DNA of 64,000 nucleotides, from positions 46,863 through 110,862 of the forward strand of contig JBJHDF010000013.1 in NCBI GenBank assembly GCA_050486405.1, written 5' to 3'. Origin of the DNA: JBJHDF01 sp050486405 (GTDB lineage: Bacteria > Pseudomonadota > Gammaproteobacteria > Pseudomonadales > Cellvibrionaceae). Position 1 is the stretch's first letter, and each line of letters starts with the position of its first letter. Positions 1-8,259 of this stretch are shown one piece after another. Both the position numbers and the translations under genes were made by a program. The notes below the pieces were generated by a model that was not told the origin of the DNA, searched no databases, and saw nothing but the letters and a program-made list of their open reading frames with translations.

Positions 1-1568
1 TCCATGCGCACATCGCGCAGTTCGCTGTACACACTGTTCAGGCAGACGCCCAGCAGCGTCACCGCCATGCCGATATGTGCCAGCACCATGCCGTGGTAGC
101 TGAGACTCAGTTTGCCATAGGCGCGCAAGCGGTTTGGCCGGTGGGAAATTTTCTGCCATATATCCGCCAGGGTACCGGTGATGATCCAACTGCCGACAAA
201 CACCGCGGCCGCGGCGGCAATGCTGTAGCCCGGACGGTAGAAAACCGGAAACAGTATGCCGATAACCAGGCTGATCACCCAGGGCTTGATCAGCGTCTTC
301 AACAAAGCGCGGCCGTCGGTTCGCTTCCAGTTGCTCAGCGGGCCAATCGCCAGCAGCAAACACAAAATAGCCATGATGGGAATAAAGGTGATATTGAAAT
401 AAGGCGGCCCCACCGACAAGATGCCAAGGCCCAGGGCCTGATGAATCAGCGGGTAGAGAGTGCCGAGCAGAACCGTCAGCATAGCGATCATCAATAGGAT
501 GTTATTGGCCAGCAGCAGGGTCTCGCGAGAGAGCCAACTGAAACCGGGCACACCTTTGACCACTGGTGCGCGCAGCGCAAACAGCGTCAGCGAGCCGCCC
601 ACCACCAGCAACAGGAAGAGCAGAATGAACTGGCCGCGCTCGGGGTCGTTGGCAAAGGAGTGCACAGAGGTCAATACGCCAGAGCGTACCAGGAAGGTAC
701 CCAGCAAACTCAGGGAGAAGGTGAAAATGGCCAGCAGCAGAGTCCAGCTTTTGAACATACCGCGCTTTTCCGTCACCGCCAGGGAATGAATCAATGCCGT
801 GCCCACCAACCAGGGCAGGAAAGAGGCGTTCTCCACCGGATCCCAGAACCACCAGCCGCCCCAACCCAGCTCGTAGTAGGCCCACCAGCTGCCCAACGCT
901 ATGCCGATGGTGAGAAAGGCCCAGGCCATATTGGCCCAGGGGCGCGACCAGCGTGCCCAGGCGCTGTCGAACCGTCCCGCCAACAGCGCGGCTATGGCAA
1001 ATGCAAAAGAAGTGCTGAAACCGACGTAGCCCATGTACAACAAAGGTGGGTGCACAATCAGGCCAAAGTCCTGCAACAACGGATTCAAGTCACTGCCCTC
1101 GGCGGGCGCCAGTGGCAGTATCCGGTCAAAAGGATTGGAGGTAAGCAGGGTAAACAGCAGAAATCCAACAGTGACAAACCCCATCACCGCCAGCACCCGG
1201 GCGCGCATATCCTGGGGCAAGGGGCCGCTGAAGGCGGCGATGGCCAGGGTCCAGCCACCCAGCATCAGCAGCCACAGCGACAGCGAGCCTTCGTGGCCGC
1301 CCCAAACGGCACTGACCTTGTAATACACCGGCAGCAGCGTATTGGAGTGATTGGCCACGTAGGCCACGGAGAAATCATCGGTGACAAAGGCGTATACCAG
1401 ACAGGCGAAGGACAGCGCGATCATCGCCGCCATCCCCACGGTCAACGGCGTGGCCATCCGCATCAACGTAAACTGCCCGGTCTGGGCGCCGTACAGCGGC
1501 AACACCATCAGCGCCAGCGCCAGCATCAGCGCCAGGATCAGCGCAAAGTTGCCCAGCTCAGGAATCAT
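1..1568 (-). CDS. ccmF: Heme lyase subunit CcmF of cytochrome c maturation (partial, 3' end outside window)
   Basis: CcmF is the inner-membrane component that, with CcmH, attaches heme to apocytochromes c in the periplasm (System I). The visible 522 residues are highly hydrophobic with many transmembrane segments. They carry the tryptophan-rich WWD signature (WGGWWFWDPVENASF, codons around 840-880), which binds heme in CcmC/CcmF proteins. The ATG at 1566-1568 overlaps the last 11 bases of ccmE, so translation is probably coupled. The gene runs off the left edge; a complete CcmF is about 650 residues, so roughly the last fifth is missing. Family and role are certain from the motif and the ccm context. 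Confidence 0.95.
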   Translation of the reverse strand, partial: MIPELGNFALILALMLALALMVLPLYGAQTGQFTLMRMATPLTVGMAAMIALSFACLVYAFVTDDFSVAYVANHSNTLLPVYYKVSAVWGGHEGSLSLWLLMLGGWTLAIAAFSGPLPQDMRARVLAVMGFVTVGFLLFTLLTSNPFDRILPLAPAEGSDLNPLLQDFGLIVHPPLLYMGYVGFSTSFAFAIAALLAGRFDSAWARWSRPWANMAWAFLTIGIALGSWWAYYELGWGGWWFWDPVENASFLPWLVGTALIHSLAVTEKRGMFKSWTLLLAIFTFSLSLLGTFLVRSGVLTSVHSFANDPERGQFILLFLLLVVGGSLTLFALRAPVVKGVPGFSWLSRETLLLANNILLMIAMLTVLLGTLYPLIHQALGLGILSVGPPYFNITFIPIMAILCLLLAIGPLSNWKRTDGRALLKTLIKPWVISLVIGILFPVFYRPGYSIAAAAAVFVGSWIITGTLADIWQKISHRPNRLRAYGKLSLSYHGMVLAHIGMAVTLLGVCLNSVYSELRDVRM

Positions 1569-2022
1569 AGCGCAGGTCCCCACAGGTCTGCTGGTATTCG
1601 CCCATCTTCTTCAGGCTCTCAGCCACCTCGCGGGGCATGTACTGCTCGTCGTGCTTGGCCAGTACTTCACTGGCCTGAAAATCACCGCTGCCGTCGAGGA
1701 CACCATTGGCCACCACGGCATCGCCCTCGCTGAACAGGTCCGGCAGTATACCGCTATAGTGGACCCGCAGGTTGGCTTCGCCGTCAGTGATGGTAAAGCC
1801 CACTCGCAGCGACTCCCGATCCCTGGCGACACTACCGGGCAGTACGCAACCGCCAACGCGAATACGCCGCTCAAGGGGTGCGTGGCCCGCCGCCACCGCC
1901 GCCGGGGTAAAAAACAGGTTGATATTTTCCCGCAGGACATAGGCCATAAGACCTATCGCCAAGGTGGAAAACAGGACGATAAATACGACCAGATACAGGC
2001 GTTGCTTGCGAACAGGGTGCAT
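1558..2022 (-). CDS. ccmE: Periplasmic heme chaperone CcmE
   Basis: CcmE accepts heme from CcmC/D, binds it covalently and hands it to CcmF. The 154-residue product has an N-terminal membrane anchor (about residues 8-29) and then the periplasmic beta-barrel domain. The heme-binding motif is present as LAKHDEQY, giving the covalent histidine H124 and the axial tyrosine Y128. Length is normal for the family. It starts 1 base after ccmD ends and overlaps ccmF by 11 bases, so it belongs to one ccm transcript. Confidence 0.96.
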   Translation of the reverse strand: MHPVRKQRLYLVVFIVLFSTLAIGLMAYVLRENINLFFTPAAVAAGHAPLERRIRVGGCVLPGSVARDRESLRVGFTITDGEANLRVHYSGILPDLFSEGDAVVANGVLDGSGDFQASEVLAKHDEQYMPREVAESLKKMGEYQQTCGDLRYDS

Positions 2023-2023
2023 A

Positions 2024-2278
2024 CTACCTCGAACTTTCTCGGGGTTGACTCTCCGTAGTTATATTACTAGCTACATTACCAGCTATATTACCAGTCTTGG
2101 GACCACTCTGCAGTTGCTGGCGCCGGGCTTCGCGCTGAAAAAAGCGCCGCTGCCGCACCAGTGGCAACAGCCACAGGGCGCTCAGCACCACCAGCACCAC
2201 GCCATAGGACGCCCAGACATAGAGACCGTGCCCGTCCATGGCCAACAGATCGGCAAAGGAATCAAATTGAATTCTCAC
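2024..2278 (-). CDS. ccmD: Heme exporter accessory protein CcmD, long C-terminal tail
   Basis: CcmD is a small membrane protein that helps release heme-loaded CcmE from CcmABC. I place the start at GTG 2276-2278, whose bases overlap the ccmC stop (GTGA). This gives 84 residues beginning MRIQFDSFADLLAMDG, followed by one transmembrane helix (about residues 16-38) and a basic stretch, as expected. Most CcmD proteins are 50-70 residues. The extra C-terminal tail is encoded partly by three tandem 12-bp units at 2056-2091 and reads as repeated N-[IV]-[AT]-x. A longer open frame continues upstream but is only a shadow of ccmC. Confidence 0.88.
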   Translation of the reverse strand: MRIQFDSFADLLAMDGHGLYVWASYGVVLVVLSALWLLPLVRQRRFFQREARRQQLQSGPKTGNIAGNVASNITTESQPRESSR

Positions 2279-3033
2279 TTCGACGCCCTCCCCGCCCGCT
2301 GGTTCACCAGCTCCGCCACCCACTGGGTACGCTCTTCGCGCCGCAGTATCTGGGTGCGGGTGTTGAGAATCAGCACCAGGGCGTAAAAGCAATAAAAGGC
2401 GACAATCATGGTCAACAGCGGATAGAGCATGGAAGAGTGGATGGTTGGCGCCGAGGTCAGCTTCAGCGTGGCCGGCTGGTGCAGGGTGTGCCACCAGTCC
2501 ACCGACTTGTAAATGATCGGAATGTTCACCGTACCCACCAACGCCAGTATGGCGCAGGCCCTGTCGGCGGTATCCCGGCTGCGGAAAGCCCCCTGTAGCG
2601 CCACTATGCCCAAATACAGAAACAGCAGAATCAGCATGGAGGTGTTGCGGCCGTCCCACTCCCACCAGGTGCCCCAGGTGGGAATACCCCACAGGGCGCC
2701 GGTAGCCAGGGTGGCAAAGGTCAGTGCCGCCCCCAGGGGCGCCGCAGCCACCATGACCATATAGGCCATTTTCATGCGCCAGATAAGACCGATGGCGCCA
2801 GCTATGGCCATCACATAGTAGCCGGCCAGGGCCAGAAAGGCCGAGGGAACATGGATATAGATTACCCGGTAGCTCTCGCCCTGCTTGTAGTCGGCGGGCG
2901 CCAGCAGGAGGCCCCAGGCGGCTCCCAGCAACAGCAGCAGAAAAGTGACAGTGCCCAACCAGGGCAGCCAGGTTTCGGTTTTTTCGTAGAACCAGCGGGG
3001 TGAACCCCAGCGGTGGAACCATTGCCATGCCAT
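2275..3033 (-). CDS. ccmC: Heme exporter protein CcmC
   Basis: CcmC is the inner-membrane protein that loads heme onto CcmE. The 252 residues contain six predicted transmembrane segments. The WWD motif WGTWWEWDGRNTS lies at about 120-132, with heme-ligand histidine candidates H61 and H182/H185 on either side. Length matches the family. The stop codon overlaps the ccmD GTG start, and ccmB ends 15 bases upstream. Confidence 0.96.
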   Translation of the reverse strand: MAWQWFHRWGSPRWFYEKTETWLPWLGTVTFLLLLLGAAWGLLLAPADYKQGESYRVIYIHVPSAFLALAGYYVMAIAGAIGLIWRMKMAYMVMVAAAPLGAALTFATLATGALWGIPTWGTWWEWDGRNTSMLILLFLYLGIVALQGAFRSRDTADRACAILALVGTVNIPIIYKSVDWWHTLHQPATLKLTSAPTIHSSMLYPLLTMIVAFYCFYALVLILNTRTQILRREERTQWVAELVNQRAGRASK

Positions 3034-3048
3034 ATCAGCACCTCGTTA

Positions 3049-3750
3049 TTATCCGTCGCTGCTCACCCGCAGCGCCGCAGCAGTGGCCAGCGGCGCCAGG
3101 GCCAGAGCCAAAGCCAAAAAAGCGCCCAACACCGCCAGATGTACGCTGTAGGGCTCACCATGCACCGCCGCTGTCACGCCGCTGGCGCCGAAAATCAATA
3201 CCGGCAGATACAGGGGCATGACGATCAGCGACAACAGCAGTCCCCCGCGCTGAAGGGATACCGTGAGCGCCGCGCCCACAGCACCCACCAGACTCATGCT
3301 GGCGGTTCCCAGCAACAAGGTCAGGCAGAGCGGCCAGTAACCACCCACCGGCAGCGCCAGGGAAACCCCCAACAGAGGCGCCAGCAGTGTCAGGGGCAAG
3401 CCGCTTAACAGCCAGTGAACGGTCACCTTGGCCAGCACTGCGAAGTACAGCGGCTGGGGGCTGATCAACAGCTGATCCAGGCTGCCATCGTCAAAATCGC
3501 TACGAAAGAGACCATCCAGGGACAGGAGCGTTGCCAACAACGCCATTACCCAGAGCAGGCCCGGCGCCAGCGCCGCCAGCACCTCCCGCTCGGGGCTGAT
3601 GCCAAGAGGCACCATGGTAACCACTATCAGGAAAAAAACCAGTGGGTTTAGCAGATCGCCCGGCTTGCGACAGGCCAGCAGCAGATCCCGCGTCAGTATG
3701 GCGCGAAAGCCAGCCAGGGGCGACACCTGGTAATCGCTATTAGTCCGCAC
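3049..3750 (-). CDS. ccmB: Heme exporter permease CcmB
   Basis: CcmB is the permease partner of the CcmA ATPase; the CcmAB ABC complex drives release of holo-CcmE. The 233 residues give about six transmembrane helices and the conserved RDLLLACRKPGDLLNPL start region. The ATG overlaps the 3' end of ccmA by 11 bases, indicating coupled translation. Family and place in the ccm operon are clear. Confidence 0.95.
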   Translation of the reverse strand: MRTNSDYQVSPLAGFRAILTRDLLLACRKPGDLLNPLVFFLIVVTMVPLGISPEREVLAALAPGLLWVMALLATLLSLDGLFRSDFDDGSLDQLLISPQPLYFAVLAKVTVHWLLSGLPLTLLAPLLGVSLALPVGGYWPLCLTLLLGTASMSLVGAVGAALTVSLQRGGLLLSLIVMPLYLPVLIFGASGVTAAVHGEPYSVHLAVLGAFLALALALAPLATAAALRVSSDG

Positions 3751-4423
3751 GCGCCGGGTATCCTGAGTTTTCGGCGTTCAACGCCGCCAAATGAGGGGCG
3801 AAATCCGGCAAATGCACGCGAACCAGGCCAGATATGACAGGCTCCTGGTGGGATGTCAGCAGTACCAGACCGCCGCTGTCCGCCTGCTGCAACAAGTGCT
3901 CCTCCAGCAAGCGGACACCCTGGGTGTCGATGGCGGTGAAGGGTTCATCCAGTATCCAGACCCGGGCCGATGTCAGCAGCAGACGGGCCAGAGCCACGCG
4001 TCGCAGTTGACCGGCGGAGAGATGGAAACAGGGGGTATCGGCGTGACGGTAGAGCGCCAACTGGTCCAGGGCGTCGTCTATCTGGTCCGCTGACCAGCCG
4101 CCTTCGCTGGCGCCGTACCAGCGCAGGTTTTCCCGGGGTGTAAGCCCCCCCTTGACGCCGGGCTGGTGGCCGATATAGAGCAATTCACGGCGATAGGACC
4201 ATAGGCTTGCACCGCGCAGTGGCCTGCCCTGCCACAACAGCTGGCCGCTGTATTCGCTGCTGACCCCGGCCAGAATGCGCAACAGGCTGGTTTTACCGCA
4301 ACCGTTGGGGCCAGTGAACTGCACCACCTGGCCCGCCTGACAAGACAGATCCAGGTCCAGGAACAGCGGGCGGTAGTCCCGCTCACAGCCCAACTGTCGC
4401 AATTCAAGTAGAGTGTCGGTCAA
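3740..4423 (-). CDS. ccmA: Heme exporter ATP-binding protein CcmA, TTG start
   Basis: This is the ATPase of the CcmAB transporter. With the TTG start at 4421-4423 it has 227 residues: Walker A GPNGCGKTS (38-46), signature LSAGQ (135-139) and Walker B WILDE (156-160). The open frame runs further upstream, but that extension is out of character, overlaps the divergent gene and contains no in-frame ATG near the conserved LLELRQLGCERD start. TTG is therefore the best choice, though the ribosome site before it is weak. It is the first gene of the ccm operon and diverges from the FliK-like gene. Confidence 0.92.
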   Translation of the reverse strand: MTDTLLELRQLGCERDYRPLFLDLDLSCQAGQVVQFTGPNGCGKTSLLRILAGVSSEYSGQLLWQGRPLRGASLWSYRRELLYIGHQPGVKGGLTPRENLRWYGASEGGWSADQIDDALDQLALYRHADTPCFHLSAGQLRRVALARLLLTSARVWILDEPFTAIDTQGVRLLEEHLLQQADSGGLVLLTSHQEPVISGLVRVHLPDFAPHLAALNAENSGYPARAD

Positions 4424-4549
4424 AATTGCCCTGTTCCCGCGCTCATCGCTGCCGCTATACTCATGAAGAGGGGCATCAGCCCCGCAATGGGGTGTGATTA
4501 TAGGCGAGCCTTTCCCCTGGACGCCATCATCCGAGCGATATTCAGCGAT

Positions 4550-6313
4550 ATGCCCATCGACCCGCCCATACTGCCGCCCTTCTCGTCCGCCTCCTCCGCC
4601 GAGACCGGCAGCGCCCGCAGTGGTCCCCTGGAAATGCCAGATTTGACGCGATTGCTGGGTCACGGGCGCGCCATGGCGGCCCGGGTGGAAACAGTCACAC
4701 CGCTTTCCCGGGAACAACGCCAGCAATTACTCGACAACACCATCAACACGCTGCTGCGCCTCACCCGCAACGACAGCCCCCCCGCCGACAGGGCACAACA
4801 ATTGAACCGTCTGGACGCACAGCAACAACTGCTGCAAACCTCTGGATTGCAGCTGGCGAGCCTCCGACTGTTGAGCCGGGAACTGCTCACCTACACCGAC
4901 CGCCCCCTGGCACCCGGACAACAGGTTCTCGTACGGCTGGACCCCGGCGGTCGCCTGGTATTGACGGACAAACCGCCGGAACGGACACAACCGCGACCGG
5001 ATGGTCGTGCGCCCACAGCGCCCGGCGAGCGCACCCCGGCAAGCGCCCAGGGCGCCACCCCAAGCCGAAACACCAACCCCGCAGTCGCGGACACGGACCG
5101 AACACAACTCAGGGCACTGCGCGAAACCAGTCTGGCCGATACCCTGCGTCAGATTCTGCCTCTGCGCGATACCCGACCGCCGCTGTACGCCGAACTGAAC
5201 CGCCTGGTGCAGGCGCAGCACGCCGCTTTGCTGCCGCCGCCTGTACGCACGGCCCTGCTCAACCTGGCGCAACAGCTACCGGAACCGAAACAACTGACAC
5301 AACCCAATAACCTCACTGCCACCCTGCGCAACAGCGGTGTATTGTTTGAACGCAAGCTGGCGCCGCTGGCGGCACCGACAACCGAAGCCGGCAACACCGG
5401 CAAGATCGCACCGGCCCGGGGCGATATCAAGGGTGCCTTGCTGCAGCTACTGCAGCGTGTCAACGCCGAGTTGCCCGCCAGTCAGCGCCCGGGCGTCGCG
5501 CCGGGCAATGCGCCTATAACGGGCAATGTGCCTATGGCAGGCAACGCGTCCGCACCTGGTGCCGCACAAATCCCGGCAGCGGGGCAAACAGTCGTCCCGC
5601 CATTGCTAACCACCGCACCACCCCAGTCGACATTCGCTTCGGTGGCACCGCCCCCGGCCGCAAGCGGTACGGCGACAGACACCACTACAAGCCCTGCTGT
5701 AACACCTTCAACAACACCTGGGACCAGTGGCGACATGGCCACTACCCCAACCCTCGGTCAACTGCTACTGCACATGTCGGCGCGTCCAGCAGCGGAATTG
5801 AGCAGCCGGGTATTGCGCGCCCAATTGATGCTCCTGTTACACCAACAGACGCTACAGGCCTTGGGTAAGGTGCGATTGCAGCAATTACACAGTGTCAGTC
5901 ATCAACTGGCGCAGAGCGATGCGCCGCAACCAACGCAGTCCTGGCTGTTCGATCTGCCGGTGCGCTACGGCCAGGACGTGCGACCACTGGAAATACGCAT
6001 CGACGACGAATGGGTGGAAGATGGCGAGGGTGAGGAGCGGCGCAAAAAACGCCAATGGCAGGTCATACTCAGTTTCGATTTGCCGGACACCGGGGCCTTC
6101 CATGCCCAGTTGACGCTGCTCGACGATCAATTATCCGCGCGCTTTTGGGCGGAACAAACGGAGACCTTGAGCATCGCCAATCGGCGCCTGGAGCGATTGC
6201 GCAAACGACTGGAAGCGGACGGGGTCACCGTTACCAAGCTGCAGTGCCTGGAAGGACAGCCACCATCACGCAAGCCCAGCTTCAACTATGCACTGGTGGA
6301 TGTGCGCACATGA
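4550..6313 (+). CDS. FliK-like protein with C-terminal flagellar hook-length-control domain
   Basis: The product has about 587 residues. The N-terminal part is rich in Leu, Gln, Arg and Pro. The middle (about 290-420) is low-complexity Ala/Pro/Thr/Gly. The C-terminal part (about 460-587) has the fold typical of the FliK C-terminal domain, which binds the export switch protein FlhB to change secretion specificity. No flagellar genes lie nearby. The stop overlaps (ATGA) the start of a gene for a stand-alone FlhB-type cytoplasmic domain, so the two probably work as a pair. I chose ATG 4550 over 4463 or 4487 because the earlier codons sit in the ccmA promoter region; no start has a convincing ribosome site. 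Confidence 0.72.
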   Translation: MPIDPPILPPFSSASSAETGSARSGPLEMPDLTRLLGHGRAMAARVETVTPLSREQRQQLLDNTINTLLRLTRNDSPPADRAQQLNRLDAQQQLLQTSGLQLASLRLLSRELLTYTDRPLAPGQQVLVRLDPGGRLVLTDKPPERTQPRPDGRAPTAPGERTPASAQGATPSRNTNPAVADTDRTQLRALRETSLADTLRQILPLRDTRPPLYAELNRLVQAQHAALLPPPVRTALLNLAQQLPEPKQLTQPNNLTATLRNSGVLFERKLAPLAAPTTEAGNTGKIAPARGDIKGALLQLLQRVNAELPASQRPGVAPGNAPITGNVPMAGNASAPGAAQIPAAGQTVVPPLLTTAPPQSTFASVAPPPAASGTATDTTTSPAVTPSTTPGTSGDMATTPTLGQLLLHMSARPAAELSSRVLRAQLMLLLHQQTLQALGKVRLQQLHSVSHQLAQSDAPQPTQSWLFDLPVRYGQDVRPLEIRIDDEWVEDGEGEERRKKRQWQVILSFDLPDTGAFHAQLTLLDDQLSARFWAEQTETLSIANRRLERLRKRLEADGVTVTKLQCLEGQPPSRKPSFNYALVDVRT

Positions 6314-6576
6314 ACGACCGGCAGCCGTTGCAAAAAGCTGTTGCGCTATTCTACGACGGCGAAAACGCACCCCGTATCACCGCCCGGGGCGCCGGCGATC
6401 TGGCGGAACAGATAATTGCTGTCGCCCGGGAGCACGGCGTACCCCTGTGCGACAACGCAACACTGGTGGATCTTCTGGTCAACCTTGAACTGGGCGACGA
6501 GATACCGCAAACCCTGTATATCGCCGTCGCCCACATTATCGCCTTTGCCTACGAACTGAAAGCTGGCAATTACTGA
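6310..6576 (+). CDS. Stand-alone FlhB/YscU C-terminal-type export switch protein
   Basis: The 88-residue protein aligns with the cytoplasmic C-terminal domain of FlhB/YscU: AVALFYDGENAPRITARG, then REHGVPLCDNATLV and LGDEIPQTLYIAVAHIIAF. The membrane part of FlhB is absent. So is the self-cleaving NPTH motif: residues before AVALFYD read LQKA. It overlaps the FliK-like gene by four bases (ATGA). Similar pairs next to ccmA are known, as I recall, from pseudomonads, where their function is undefined. It converges on, and overlaps by 7 bases, the 3' end of the xylanase gene. Confidence 0.8.
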   Translation: MNDRQPLQKAVALFYDGENAPRITARGAGDLAEQIIAVAREHGVPLCDNATLVDLLVNLELGDEIPQTLYIAVAHIIAFAYELKAGNY

Positions 6577-7721
6577 GTTCGACCGGGTATCGCCATTATC
6601 GCGTCGACGGCTGGCTTGGGACTGAGATACCGATTGAACAACAGAGGATAATTGGTGCGGTTGGGAATCGGGTAGTCGTTCTTCCAGGACATACCATCTT
6701 CCACTCCCCACAGCGTCACCCGGTGAATCTTGTCCCGGTGCCGATAGAATATCTCGAACAACTCCGCGTACCGATTCGCCAATTGCCGCTCCACTTCGGG
6801 CGGCAAACCATCGGCATAGGGATTCAGATACGCCATGAACTCCTCCAGCTGAAACTGAGGGTGCATCATGCCCTGACCGATAATCTGCCCCTCGCGGGTC
6901 AGCGGCAGCACATCCACGTCAAGCTCGGTGATCATCACCTTGACCCCCAGCGCGGCGTAGGCTTCAATAGCGGTCTCGATATATTCGTTTTTCGGATAGT
7001 TGAGTCCCCAGTGCCCCTGAATGCCGACACCGTCGATACGAATACCCTGCTCCTGCAGCATCTTTACCATACGCACAATGCCGTCGCGTTTTTCCGGGCG
7101 CCAGGCGTTGAAATCATTGTAGTAAAGTTCGGTATCCGGCGCATAGCGGCTGGCAAACTCAAAGGCCTTGCGCACCAGCAGATCGCCATCGCCCACACTG
7201 TTGACCCAGGTAGTGGGGCGGTAGGAACCGTCATCGGCAATCACTTCGTTGACCACGTCCCAGGCGTGAACCCGTCCGGCGTAGCGCCCGGCCACTTTTT
7301 CAATATGGGTACGCATACGCTCAATCTGGGCTTCCGGCGTGTTGGGGTTGCCATCATCATCGTAGAAAAACCAGTCCGGAGTCTGGTTGTGCCAGACCAG
7401 TGTATGGCCGACGATGTACATATCGTGTTTTTCGCCAAACTCCACAAACTCATCCGCCGGGCCGAAATTGTAGACGCCCGGTTGGGGGTTGATGGGCTCG
7501 ATTTTCATGACGTTTTCAACAGTAATCGTGTTGAAATGCTCCACCACCACCGCCTGTGATTTGGCATCCTCACCGGAGGTAATCGCTTCATTGACAGCGG
7601 TGCCGATCAGAAACGCATCACTATAGGCTTCCTTCAGGGTTTTTGGCGCACCCTGATCCGCAACGGCACACAATGTCGCTGCCGCCAACAGCGGCACCAG
7701 CAGAACTCGGAACAGTTTCAT
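6570..7721 (-). CDS. Secreted endo-1,4-beta-xylanase, glycoside hydrolase family 10
   Basis: GH10 enzymes hydrolyse internal beta-1,4 bonds of xylan by a retaining mechanism. The catalytic pair is visible: acid/base E159 in WDVVNE and nucleophile E266 in VMITELD. Substrate-binding motifs HTLVWHNQTPDWF and GIQGHWGL are also present. An N-terminal signal peptide of about 20 residues ends near CAVA. No carbohydrate-binding module is attached; it is a single catalytic domain of normal size. I chose ATG 7721 because GAGGAG directly abuts the upstream ATG at 7730 but is well spaced from 7721. No sugar transporter or regulator is adjacent. Confidence 0.93.
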   Translation of the reverse strand: MKLFRVLLVPLLAAATLCAVADQGAPKTLKEAYSDAFLIGTAVNEAITSGEDAKSQAVVVEHFNTITVENVMKIEPINPQPGVYNFGPADEFVEFGEKHDMYIVGHTLVWHNQTPDWFFYDDDGNPNTPEAQIERMRTHIEKVAGRYAGRVHAWDVVNEVIADDGSYRPTTWVNSVGDGDLLVRKAFEFASRYAPDTELYYNDFNAWRPEKRDGIVRMVKMLQEQGIRIDGVGIQGHWGLNYPKNEYIETAIEAYAALGVKVMITELDVDVLPLTREGQIIGQGMMHPQFQLEEFMAYLNPYADGLPPEVERQLANRYAELFEIFYRHRDKIHRVTLWGVEDGMSWKNDYPIPNRTNYPLLFNRYLSPKPAVDAIMAIPGRTQ

Positions 7722-7781
7722 CTTTTTCATCTCCTCTATTGTCGGACTATTTTTTTGGGAGCGTGTTAAAGAAGCTTATCG

Positions 7782-8183
7782 TTATAAACTGGTTTTTCCC
7801 CAGTAGTTTGCATACCAATCTGGCGAATTCCCACCCCGCCATCCTCTTGGCGTGGCCAACCGGATCACATCGCGAGCGCGATAGTTTCTATTGCCGTTAA
7901 AAAAGCCGTCAGCTACCTGGCCGCGCAGACAATCAAGTTCTTCCTGACAGACCTTGTAGTACGCTAGGGTATTTGCTGACTCGACATGCCGAAACAAGGC
8001 AACGGCATATTGCATGTAGCGCATGGGCAACCGAAGATCCTGCGCCGTTTTCTGAATCTGCAGCACCGTATACTGATCAGCCATTCCGTAGCGCTTGGCC
8101 AGGGCCGGCGCCAATACCCGGACATATTGATTGATCGTTCTATTTAGGCGAAAATTCCGCAATAGGCGCCGCATACTGTCCAT
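7782..8183 (-). CDS. Small conserved basic protein of unknown function
   Basis: The 133-residue product starts with a basic segment (RRLLRNFRLNRTINQYVRVL) and continues as predicted alpha-helical sequence with YTVLQIQKTAQDLRLPMRYMQYAVALF. It has no signal peptide or obvious membrane segment. It resembles, from memory, a small DUF family (DUF6559-like) of marine gammaproteobacteria, but I cannot confirm this. It lies downstream of the fatty-acid methyltransferase on the same strand (76-base gap) and could be the last gene of that transcript. No function is assigned. Confidence 0.6.
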   Translation of the reverse strand: MDSMRRLLRNFRLNRTINQYVRVLAPALAKRYGMADQYTVLQIQKTAQDLRLPMRYMQYAVALFRHVESANTLAYYKVCQEELDCLRGQVADGFFNGNRNYRARDVIRLATPRGWRGGNSPDWYANYWGKTSL

Positions 8184-8259
8184 CCCGCTACTGGCCCGCT
8201 ACCGATGCTTGTGGCGACGGCTCGCCCAGCACGAAAGGTAGGGATAGTCACATATTTTC

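Noticed and set aside
2024..3028. 334-codon frame covering ccmC
   Set aside because: Only its last 84 codons (ccmD) resemble a real protein; the rest is ccmC in another frame.
4424..4726. N-terminal extension of ccmA
   Set aside because: The extra 101 codons overlap the divergent FliK-like gene, look random, and the conserved family start lies at the TTG.
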